From positions 1-21,793 of IMG/VR virus record IMGVR_UViG_3300047453_000594: a stretch of 21,793 nucleotides of DNA, one strand, 5' to 3'. The DNA is from a virus. Made by a program: the position numbers and the translations under genes. Below, piece after piece: positions 1-6,388 of the stretch (positions are counted from its first letter, which is position 1; the number at the start of each line of letters is the position of its first letter). The notes under the pieces are model-generated. The model searched no databases. It was not told where the DNA came from and saw only the letters and a program-made list of their open reading frames with translations.

Positions 1-1707
1 CTTACCATTTATTTCAATTATCATATCTTTAGAATATGAAGTACTCCATTCATGATTCACTCTTACATTTCTACCGTCGCCATCAGTTAGTAGAACTAGA
101 TTTACTTTTTGTACAGGGAATTTATTGCGAAAATCTTTTACTATGTGATCAGAAGCCATGATAACTTCATTCAGCGGAGTACCACCAAAACCTTCAATAT
201 CAGAAAGGTGGTTCCAGTGATATGTGTCTTCTAATGTGTAAAGATAAAGCATTCTATAAGCTTCTTCATACGCTGTTTTTTTCATAGAAGAATTTAATAG
301 TTCAAAAATTCTTGTATCTTTATGATCTACTTCTCCAATACTAATTGTAGAATATTCACGACCACAAGGATTTCCAGAAGTAAACCCATATATTACAAAT
401 GGAATATTAACCTTTTTACAGAACATTGCAAGATTTAAAGTTTGCTTAATTGTATCTCCTAGAATTCTGTCCATAGAACCTGAATAATCTATTAGCATAA
501 TCATACCATGCGATTTTGCATCAGCAAGGTTAGTTACTTTTGCAAAAATATCGTCATTATACTTATAACTATGAAGTTTATTAGTATCAATAGAGCCAGT
601 ACGAGCTGTTTGAGCTCTTTGAGTTCTATAAGCAGCTTTGCGCATTTCAAACTCTTTTGCCATTAAACCAGTTGTCTTATTAGTCTCATCAAGAAAAGCT
701 TTATAATCTTCCCATACAATTACAGGGTGGTCAGAAATCTTCAACTTTCGGGCCTGTTCTACATCTGAATAAGTAAATAGCATTTCTTTATATTGATTTT
801 TACTAATAGAACGAACATAAAGGGGTTGCTTACCAGCATCATCTTTTTCTAAAAGATCTTCTTCATTTTCGCGAAAACTTGCATCAGTCTCAACGTTTTC
901 AACATCGCCAATATCTACTTTTTTGGAGCTTTCAACAAAAGAACTTCCACCTTCTGTATCTTTAACTTGGTCAGATTCATTAGATATTTCACTTGAATTT
1001 TCTATTGAATTTTCTAGATTTTCGTCTTCAGCTTCTTCTCTGCTTTCGCTATTAGACGATTGGCTTTCCATAGAAAGATCTTCATTCTCATTTCCGCTAT
1101 TAGGGCTTTGCATTTGAGATGAATTGTCTTCAAAATTATCATTATTATTATCCTTATGCTCTTGCATATATGCGTATAAATCTCGACATGCGTCTAAAAC
1201 ATCATCCCAAGTTTCTACAGACATAACTTTATTTACTAAAGGCTGCTCTTCTTTTGAAAATGGAACATCAATAATATCGCGCAATTTAGCTTTAATATTA
1301 ATTCTATCAACTAATGAATAACTTTCAATGTCTCTATTTTTTGTACCAAAAAAGTTACGAGCAAAAAGCTCTTTATATCCTAATTTAAAAGATCTTGTAA
1401 GACCAGGATACTTAGATTGAATTTTCTTTTCAATGCGAACGTCTTCAACAACATTCACATAAGAGCGTGGGCAACCAGGAATTTCAATTGAAGAATCGTG
1501 CCAACCATCTTTTGGAGTATAAAGCGCATGGCCAACTTCGTGTCCAATTAAAAGATCAGTAAGAAACCTGCTTGAAGATTTCCATAAAGGAAGACCAAGA
1601 ACTCGTTTTTCAACATCAAAAAAAGCTGTGGGAAAATTTCCATATTGAATAGAAATATTCTCATTAGCTAAAAGCTTAGCTAGTATTGATTTAGATTGAT
1701 TTGCCAT
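1..1707 (-). CDS. CobT-like protein: HExxH metallopeptidase domain plus VWA domain (3' end outside window)
   Basis: The frame stays open for 569 codons to the window edge, so the C-terminus is missing. ATG 1707 is chosen because GGAG lies 7 nt upstream. Residues 56-60 are HEVGH, a zinc-protease HExxH motif; E88 in VVEDVRIE may be the third metal ligand. Residues about 190-300 form a Ser/Glu/Asp/Asn-rich acidic linker. The C-terminal part is a von Willebrand A domain with a complete MIDAS: D407-x-S409-x-S411, T510 in GGTPL and D542 in LTDGD. An acidic linker followed by a VWA domain resembles CobT of aerobic cobaltochelatase, and T4-like marine phages carry genes annotated as CobT or VWA peptidase. 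The HExxH head suggests a protease rather than, or in addition to, a chelatase subunit; that is inference. CobT acts with the AAA+ ATPase CobS; no cobS gene lies in this window. It has its own sigma70-type promoter, apart from the deformylase gene upstream. Confidence 0.8.
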   Translation of the reverse strand, partial: MANQSKSILAKLLANENISIQYGNFPTAFFDVEKRVLGLPLWKSSSRFLTDLLIGHEVGHALYTPKDGWHDSSIEIPGCPRSYVNVVEDVRIEKKIQSKYPGLTRSFKLGYKELFARNFFGTKNRDIESYSLVDRINIKAKLRDIIDVPFSKEEQPLVNKVMSVETWDDVLDACRDLYAYMQEHKDNNNDNFEDNSSQMQSPNSGNENEDLSMESQSSNSESREEAEDENLENSIENSSEISNESDQVKDTEGGSSFVESSKKVDIGDVENVETDASFRENEEDLLEKDDAGKQPLYVRSISKNQYKEMLFTYSDVEQARKLKISDHPVIVWEDYKAFLDETNKTTGLMAKEFEMRKAAYRTQRAQTARTGSIDTNKLHSYKYNDDIFAKVTNLADAKSHGMIMLIDYSGSMDRILGDTIKQTLNLAMFCKKVNIPFVIYGFTSGNPCGREYSTISIGEVDHKDTRIFELLNSSMKKTAYEEAYRMLYLYTLEDTYHWNHLSDIEGFGGTPLNEVIMASDHIVKDFRNKFPVQKVNLVLLTDGDGRNVRVNHEWSTSYSKDMIIEINGK

Positions 1708-1731
1708 GCCATTTCTCCATTTAATAGATAT

Positions 1732-1772
1732 ATTCTATCATAGTTCTCAGCAAATGTAAACCCCTAAATGCA
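1732..1772 (-). promoter_or_regulatory. Sigma70-type promoter of the CobT-like gene
   Basis: On the minus strand TTTACA (1760-1755) and TAGAAT (1737-1732) are separated by exactly 17 nt. The start codon at 1707 lies about 25 nt beyond the -10 box. The block TGCATTTAGGGG just upstream of the -35 box recurs almost unchanged in the rightward promoter at 5911-5951. T-rich tracts lie further upstream. No late TATAAATA box is present, so early or middle expression by host-type polymerase is inferred. Confidence 0.75.
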
Positions 1773-1809
1773 AAAAAGTGAAAAAAAGATTTCTTTAATA
1801 ATCAATAAC

Positions 1810-2304
1810 TTAGGCAGCTTTCTTAGATTTTTTTAATTTTTTATTCCAGCGATCTAATTGAATTTTAGATAAATGACTCCAAAAGAACTTTCCTTCCATA
1901 TGATCGTACTCATGCTGGATAATTCTATTAGTTACTCCCATAAAAAGCTGCTCTTCTTGCTTTTTGCCTTCATAATCAATAAATGACATTCGAATAGCAT
2001 CTGGACGTTTTACATTCATAAATAATCCTGGATATGTAAGACAACCTTCTTCCAATAAGAGGTAGTTATCTGACTCCCACGTTACTTTAGGATTAATAAA
2101 CGTTTGTTGATAATCTTGATATTTTACAACAAACATACGTTTATCAATTCCAACTTGATTTGCAGCTAATCCAGCTCCACCTTGCTTATCTACAAATGAA
2201 TACAATTTATCTGCGATATCGCGGAGTTCATCCATATCTATTGACTGAATATCTATCAAAGGAGAATTCAGCATTGGATGTTCATTTGGTAATATATTCA
2301 TCAT
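1810..2304 (-). CDS. def: Peptide deformylase
   Basis: This 164-residue protein removes the N-formyl group from nascent peptides in the cytoplasm. All three family motifs are visible: GAGLAANQ (residues 43-50), EEGCLTYP with metal ligand C88, and QHEYDH with H131, E132 and H135. The second motif usually reads EGCLS; here Ser is replaced by Thr. A Lys-rich tail (KKLKKSKKAA) ends the protein. Phage deformylases are common in marine T4-like genomes, where they are thought to sustain translation during infection. The start overlaps the gp46 stop as ATGA, so the two are probably translationally coupled. A second in-frame ATG follows immediately, and which is used cannot be told. Confidence 0.93.
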   Translation of the reverse strand: MMNILPNEHPMLNSPLIDIQSIDMDELRDIADKLYSFVDKQGGAGLAANQVGIDKRMFVVKYQDYQQTFINPKVTWESDNYLLLEEGCLTYPGLFMNVKRPDAIRMSFIDYEGKKQEEQLFMGVTNRIIQHEYDHMEGKFFWSHLSKIQLDRWNKKLKKSKKAA

Positions 2305-4025
2305 GCGACCTTTTTCATTTTGCTAAAATTATGCTCTTTTATAAATTCAATTTTATTTCTAAATTTACCATCTAATAGATCTCCTTTATGTGAAATAACA
2401 AAGACATTTGTATTATCATCAAGAGTATAAAGAATCTTCATTAAATTATCAATACCATCATGATCCAAAGATGAGTCAAAAGTTTCATCTAAAATTAGTA
2501 AATTTGTAGATGTAGAATTTTTCATTTTTGCGATTTGACGCCAAGTAAATAATAAAGCTAAATCAATTCTTTGTTTTTCTCCTTCGGAAAACGAAGCATA
2601 GTTAAATGAATCTCTATGTCTAGACTTAATTGTCTCATTGAAGTTTTCATCTAAGTTGAAAGAAACAAAAAAATCAAGTACTTGTAGATATTTATTAATC
2701 AAATTATTCATAACTGGCAAATATTGCTTAATTACTTTTGTTTTAATACCACTATCTTTTAACATTTCTGATGCAGCTTGATTATACGATCTACTATCTA
2801 CAAGCGATAACTTTTCTTCTGATAAAACATTACGAGCTTCATTTAATACATTAAGGTCTTCATTAGCTTTTTTCAAATCACCGCCAGAACCTTGAAGGCT
2901 ATCTATCTCGCTCTGAAGATCGTGTATTTGTCCTTGGAGCCTGGTGATTGTAGAATTATTAGATGATATATTCGACGTGTTTTCTCTGACCTGCTCTGAA
3001 GTTCTATTGAGCCGTTCAATAGTTGATTCCACAACAGTCGACTGTTCAGATGCATCAAAAATTGCTTCGTTAAGTTCTTTGGCTTTGGACTTGGCAATGG
3101 ACAGTTTTTCGTGTCGAAGATTATCGGCAATATCTTGGGAACATGTTGGGCAAACGGAGTTTTCCTCATAGAACTTAGCGTCTTTGACAACTGATTTAAC
3201 TTGGGTTTGGAACTGCGCTTTATAATGCAAGAGCGATTGCTTTTTATTGTGCGCCTCTTTGAGATCATCGTCCAATCCTTCCTGTAACTTTAATAGCTCA
3301 TTAGATAGATCTTCATTTGTGCGATTTAACAAATGAACTTCATCAGTATATTCATCTATCTGAGTTTCTTTTTTAGAAATTTGGTCTTCATTTAATTCTG
3401 TAATATCTCTAATATATTTCTTTTGAAGACCAATTTTCTCTTTATTTAAGTCATACTCGTATGTAATGCTATTAATTTCTTCTTTTAGTTTAGTATCTTT
3501 TTCACGTAGAATTTGGTTCATTTTAGAGAAAATTTGAATATCAAGCAAATCTTCAATAATATCCCTACGATGCTGCGCCGGCAATTGCATAAATGGTATA
3601 AACGAACTTGAGCCAAGAACAACAATCTGATGGAACGATTTATGATTTAACTTAAGTATATTCTGCTCAAGAAATTTTTGGTAATCTTTAACAGTTGATG
3701 ATTGATTAATCATATTACCGTTTTGCCAGATCTCAAATTTTCCTGGTTTAATACCACGAACAACTTTAAATTTATGCTTACCAATTGTAAAAGTTACTTC
3801 AACTTCGCAATTTTTATTATTGATTGAATTGATTAGTTGAGGTTTATTAATATTTCTATGTGGTTTACCAAATAAAGCAAAAGATAAAGCGTCTAAAAGA
3901 GTACTTTTTCCTGAGCCGTTCTGCCCTACGATTAATGTAGTTGGAGATTTATCTAATTGAACCTCTGACCATTCATTACCAGTTGATAGAAAGTTTTTCC
4001 ATTTGACGTAATTAAAATATATCAT
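2301..4025 (-). CDS. 46: gp46 recombination endonuclease subunit (Rad50/SbcC-like ATPase)
   Basis: This is the ATPase half of the gp46-gp47 complex that resects DNA ends for phage recombination-dependent replication. The 574 residues, close to the T4 length, show an N-terminal Walker A GQNGSGKST (34-42). A long coiled coil is interrupted by a zinc-hook CPTC (C292 and C295). The ABC signature is SEGEKQR (480-486), and the Walker B is LLILDETFD with D513 and E514. The start overlaps the gp47 stop as ATGA, and the stop overlaps the deformylase start, so the three genes form one translational chain. The central coiled-coil part (about 2880-3280) has clearly higher GC than the flanks; see findings. 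Confidence 0.96.
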   Translation of the reverse strand: MIYFNYVKWKNFLSTGNEWSEVQLDKSPTTLIVGQNGSGKSTLLDALSFALFGKPHRNINKPQLINSINNKNCEVEVTFTIGKHKFKVVRGIKPGKFEIWQNGNMINQSSTVKDYQKFLEQNILKLNHKSFHQIVVLGSSSFIPFMQLPAQHRRDIIEDLLDIQIFSKMNQILREKDTKLKEEINSITYEYDLNKEKIGLQKKYIRDITELNEDQISKKETQIDEYTDEVHLLNRTNEDLSNELLKLQEGLDDDLKEAHNKKQSLLHYKAQFQTQVKSVVKDAKFYEENSVCPTCSQDIADNLRHEKLSIAKSKAKELNEAIFDASEQSTVVESTIERLNRTSEQVRENTSNISSNNSTITRLQGQIHDLQSEIDSLQGSGGDLKKANEDLNVLNEARNVLSEEKLSLVDSRSYNQAASEMLKDSGIKTKVIKQYLPVMNNLINKYLQVLDFFVSFNLDENFNETIKSRHRDSFNYASFSEGEKQRIDLALLFTWRQIAKMKNSTSTNLLILDETFDSSLDHDGIDNLMKILYTLDDNTNVFVISHKGDLLDGKFRNKIEFIKEHNFSKMKKVA

Positions 4026-5083
4026 ACTAATTCTGTAGCCTGTGCTTCTACGTATAAAGTACGCATTAAATTCTTAATACGGCCTTTATCTAAATCTGTT
4101 TCTACTGCTTCAACATATGAGTCAAGAAGATCAGTAGTATCTTCTACTGATACGGATTTGTCATCGACATTATCACCAGTAAATTCTTCAAAAGTTTCAG
4201 CAATTTTTAGTTCATGAATATCTTCATTTTGAATACGATCTACAAACCTATCAAATAAAAATGGATCAGTTTTTTTAGCCACAATTAGCTTGACAAACTT
4301 ATTTGCAAGATTCGACGTATCATAATTATTATAATCATTTTTTTCATCATTGTAAAATACTTTTTTATACAATGTGTTTGGATTTTTTACAGGTGTAAGT
4401 TCTCTAGTTTCACTATCAAGAATATGGAAATATTTTGGATCATTACAATCTGACCAAGTAAATTCCATTTGATTTCCAAGGTAGTGAATATTTCCTCGAT
4501 GAGATTTTGTGTGAAAGTGGCCAGACATTACCAACTCAAAACGTTCAAATATTTCAGAGCTCATACCATGAGTATTTGGCATTCCTGGCATCATATCAAA
4601 ACCAATAAGCTCTAAGTGAGCTCCAAGAATTGAAGCCGGACACTTTTTAATAAATTGAATTGATTCAGCATAATTTTCAGAGTTAATCCAAGGGACACAT
4701 CCAATTTTAAGCCCATCATAATCGATAACTTTTGGCTTCATAATAATATTAACATTAGATGTATAATATCCAAGCAATTCTTTTAAAGAACATAAGTCAT
4801 TCGTGTTTTTATAAAAAACGTCGTGATTTCCTGGAATAATATCCATATGAATACCCTCACGCTTAAGAGTATCTAAAAACACTTTTCGATTTGAATTAAG
4901 AGCTTTAAAATTTACAAATTTGCGATGGTCATAATAATCTCCAAGATGGAGAATTTGTTTAATATTATTCTCTTCTAAATAAGGAAAAAATACTTCTGAG
5001 TAAAACCGTTCTTGATCTTTAATAAAAATTTCTGAAGAATTACGTATACCACAGTGTGTGTCATTAAGAATTGCAATTTTCAT
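4022..5083 (-). CDS. 47: gp47 recombination endonuclease subunit (Mre11/SbcD-like nuclease)
   Basis: This metallophosphoesterase is the nuclease partner of gp46. Counting from ATG 5083 it has 353 residues with the full set of metal-binding motifs: DTH (D8, H10), LHLGDYYD (D49), PGNHD (N86, H87), GAH (H156) and SGHFH (H189, H191). The reading frame continues one codon upstream to a TTG at 5086. I prefer ATG 5083 because GAGG lies 6 nt before it, whereas TTG would leave only 3 nt. The start region overlaps the end of a 55-residue ORF by 20 nt. The stop overlaps the gp46 start as ATGA. Confidence 0.95.
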   Translation of the reverse strand: MKIAILNDTHCGIRNSSEIFIKDQERFYSEVFFPYLEENNIKQILHLGDYYDHRKFVNFKALNSNRKVFLDTLKREGIHMDIIPGNHDVFYKNTNDLCSLKELLGYYTSNVNIIMKPKVIDYDGLKIGCVPWINSENYAESIQFIKKCPASILGAHLELIGFDMMPGMPNTHGMSSEIFERFELVMSGHFHTKSHRGNIHYLGNQMEFTWSDCNDPKYFHILDSETRELTPVKNPNTLYKKVFYNDEKNDYNNYDTSNLANKFVKLIVAKKTDPFLFDRFVDRIQNEDIHELKIAETFEEFTGDNVDDKSVSVEDTTDLLDSYVEAVETDLDKGRIKNLMRTLYVEAQATELV

Positions 5084-5231
5084 CAATACCCTCGAGAATA
5101 TTACGCTTTAATTTATTTGCGCTATCATATGCTTTTATGGTCTCAGCATCATCTGGACCTTTTCTTTCTCTAAATTCATTTGCAACTCTAGAAGCTTCGC
5201 AAAACATAATAAATTGTTCTTTTAAACCCAT
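5064..5231 (-). CDS. Small hypothetical protein between gp55 and gp47 (55 aa)
   Basis: This is an ORF of 55 codons plus stop filling the space between gp55 and gp47. Its ATG at 5231 overlaps the gp55 TAA stop as TAATG. Its end overlaps the gp47 start by about 20 nt in another frame. The predicted protein begins MGLKEQFIMFCEASRVANEF, is charged and is likely helical, with no motif I recognise. The tight stop/start overlap on the left-hand side of gp55, the absence of any other coding use of the space and the conserved direction support a real gene. Its GAGG near the 3' end doubles as the gp47 ribosome binding site. The function is unknown. Confidence 0.7.
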   Translation of the reverse strand: MGLKEQFIMFCEASRVANEFRERKGPDDAETIKAYDSANKLKRNILEGIDENCNS

Positions 5232-5818
5232 TACTCATCTCCCATAAACAATTCTATTCCTTTAGCTTTTTTAATTTTTGCTTTTTCTTCTTTCGCAAAA
5301 TCTTTAAGTTGTTTATCAGTATCTTTAACTTTATCAATTCTAGATCTTAACTGATCTACAAAGTATCTACCTGAATCTGCATTATCATATCCTGATTGTA
5401 AAAATTCATCTACAGAAGCTTTTTCAATCCACTTAAATTTAATATCTTGCTGCTTCTTTTCTTTTGCAATACGGCGTAAAAAAGCATAATAGCAAATTTG
5501 AGTAAAATACGCAAAAGCATTAGGATTACCTGTGCGTGTAGCGGCTTCGATATTGTAGTTTGTAATTGCTTTCAAACAATTTTCTACAGCATCCATTACC
5601 ATTTCTTCACGGTAAGTATATCGAATAAAATTAGATTTGTGAGACAAGCCTTCGGCAATCTTAAGGAAACAATTAGCAATATAATCTGTTACTACAGGTA
5701 GTGAATTACCTTCTGCTTCAGCTTGACGTACGGTTGCAACATAGTCAACAACTTTTTGAGAGAATTCTCTATTGTTAACATAGTGTGGCTTATCTCTAGG
5801 CTTGATTTTTTTAGTCAT
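5231..5818 (-). CDS. 55: gp55 sigma factor for late transcription
   Basis: This 195-residue protein is close in length to T4 gp55. It redirects host RNA polymerase core to the TATAAATA late promoters, together with the sliding clamp and gp33 in T4. Recognisable family stretches are HYVNNREFSQKVVDY near residue 12 and the central IAEGLSHKSNF...YTYREEMVMDAVE. These are followed by NPNAFAYFTQICYYAFLRRI, the region resembling sigma region 2 that contacts core and the -10 element. The ribosome binding site AGGAG lies 7 nt before ATG 5818. A sigma70-type promoter sits directly upstream, consistent with early or middle expression before its late targets. The target octamer occurs six times in this window. 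Confidence 0.92.
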   Translation of the reverse strand: MTKKIKPRDKPHYVNNREFSQKVVDYVATVRQAEAEGNSLPVVTDYIANCFLKIAEGLSHKSNFIRYTYREEMVMDAVENCLKAITNYNIEAATRTGNPNAFAYFTQICYYAFLRRIAKEKKQQDIKFKWIEKASVDEFLQSGYDNADSGRYFVDQLRSRIDKVKDTDKQLKDFAKEEKAKIKKAKGIELFMGDE

Positions 5819-5850
5819 ATTATAGCTCCTAGTGTATATTATTAGTTATT

Positions 5851-5880
5851 ATTATAAACTAATTCTAAGGATTTGTACAA
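5851..5880 (-). promoter_or_regulatory. Sigma70-type promoter of gp55
   Basis: On the minus strand TTGTAC (5880-5875) and a perfect TATAAT (5856-5851) are separated by 18 nt. The expected transcript start is about 25 nt before the gp55 ATG at 5818. Long A/T tracts at 5882-5905 upstream could act as an UP element shared with the divergent promoter at 5911-5951. Confidence 0.65.
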
Positions 5881-5910
5881 CACTTTTTTTAAATTTTTTT
5901 TAAAATAAAT

Positions 5911-5951
5911 GCATTTTAGGGGTTTACAGATTTGCAAACCTATGGTATAAT
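5911..5951 (+). promoter_or_regulatory. Rightward sigma70-type promoter facing into the late Sm-like/uvsW unit
   Basis: On the plus strand TTTACA (5923-5928) and a perfect TATAAT (5946-5951) are exactly 17 nt apart. The preceding GCATTTTAGGGG matches the block before the CobT-like gene promoter. The transcript would start near 5958 and run antisense to the gene at 5987-6388 and then to uvsW. No rightward ORF of useful size follows: the first ATG at 5990 is followed at once by a TAG stop. The -35 box lies inside an imperfect palindrome (5921-5940). The box quality makes the promoter call reasonable; antisense function is inference. Confidence 0.65.
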
Positions 5952-5986
5952 TAATAGAGTCCGGTGAGAGAGGGGGATATACTTAA

Positions 5987-6388
5987 TTAATGTAGCTTTT
6001 TAGATGGTGATATAGCATAATTTAAATCCATTTCCTCTTCAGTAGCCTTTTCCATTTCAGCATCAGCTTTTGTTTGTTCTACTTTTTCATCACCTTTTAA
6101 AGCTGCGTGAATATATCTTTCTTTAATATCATTTCTGACTTCTGTAGCAGAAACAATATTTCTAGAATTTAATTTAATTAAAGAGCTTTTAGCAAATGGC
6201 ATAAATTTAGTAAAAAAGTATGTGTCATTGCCATTAGCTTGCATAGCTAAATTTAGTATCATAGGCCTTTCCATGACGATCATCGCTCCTTCAATAGAAT
6301 TTATATATGCAATAATCTCATTTCCATCAGACAACCTTATGTGTTGAATGTCCATATCATCTAAAGGATCTTCTGTAAAGCTATTCAT
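5987..6388 (-). CDS. Conserved T4-like phage protein, probable Sm-like fold
   Basis: This 133-residue protein follows uvsW with an ATGA start/stop overlap, so it is probably co-translated. The N-terminal half, IQHIRLSDGNEIIAYI followed by MIVMERPMIL, has the spacing of a bent beta-sheet Sm/LSm core: a conserved hydrophobic-x-L-x-[ND]-G strand, then a hydrophobic strand ending in a Pro. The C-terminal 40 residues are charged and probably disordered. Marine T4-like genomes often carry such a small gene beside uvsW. RNA binding is only suggested by the fold resemblance; I infer it from the pattern and cannot confirm it. Its DNA is also covered by the rightward transcript predicted from 5911-5951. 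Confidence 0.75.
   Translation of the reverse strand: MNSFTEDPLDDMDIQHIRLSDGNEIIAYINSIEGAMIVMERPMILNLAMQANGNDTYFFTKFMPFAKSSLIKLNSRNIVSATEVRNDIKERYIHAALKGDEKVEQTKADAEMEKATEEEMDLNYAISPSKKLH

Larger units (their letters stand above)
5819..5986. other. Intergenic control region with divergent promoters
   Basis: This 168-nt gap between gp55 and the Sm-like gene is the longest non-coding stretch in the window. It holds the leftward gp55 promoter, A/T tracts, the rightward sigma70-type promoter and a purine-rich segment GTGAGAGAGGGGG at 5964-5976. I see no convincing terminator for the Sm-like gene's late transcript here, so late transcription may read through into gp55. Confidence 0.7.

Noticed and set aside
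923-1321. Two Ser-rich plus-strand ORFs
   Set aside because: They are antisense shadows of the acidic Ser/Glu linker of the CobT-like gene.
2690-2700. TATTTATT-type near matches to the late octamer (also near 6921, 11889, 15405, 20475)
   Set aside because: One mismatch in AT-rich coding DNA and not at gene starts; expected by chance.
2903-3268. 121-codon second minus-strand frame inside gp46
   Set aside because: The Rad50-like frame is intact across it with the CPTC hook; the alternative frame gives a Lys/Arg/Ser-rich shadow.
5921-5940. Imperfect palindrome GGTTTACAGATTTGCAAACC over the -35 box as a repressor site
   Set aside because: The related promoter at 1732-1772 does not keep the palindrome, so an operator call is not supported.
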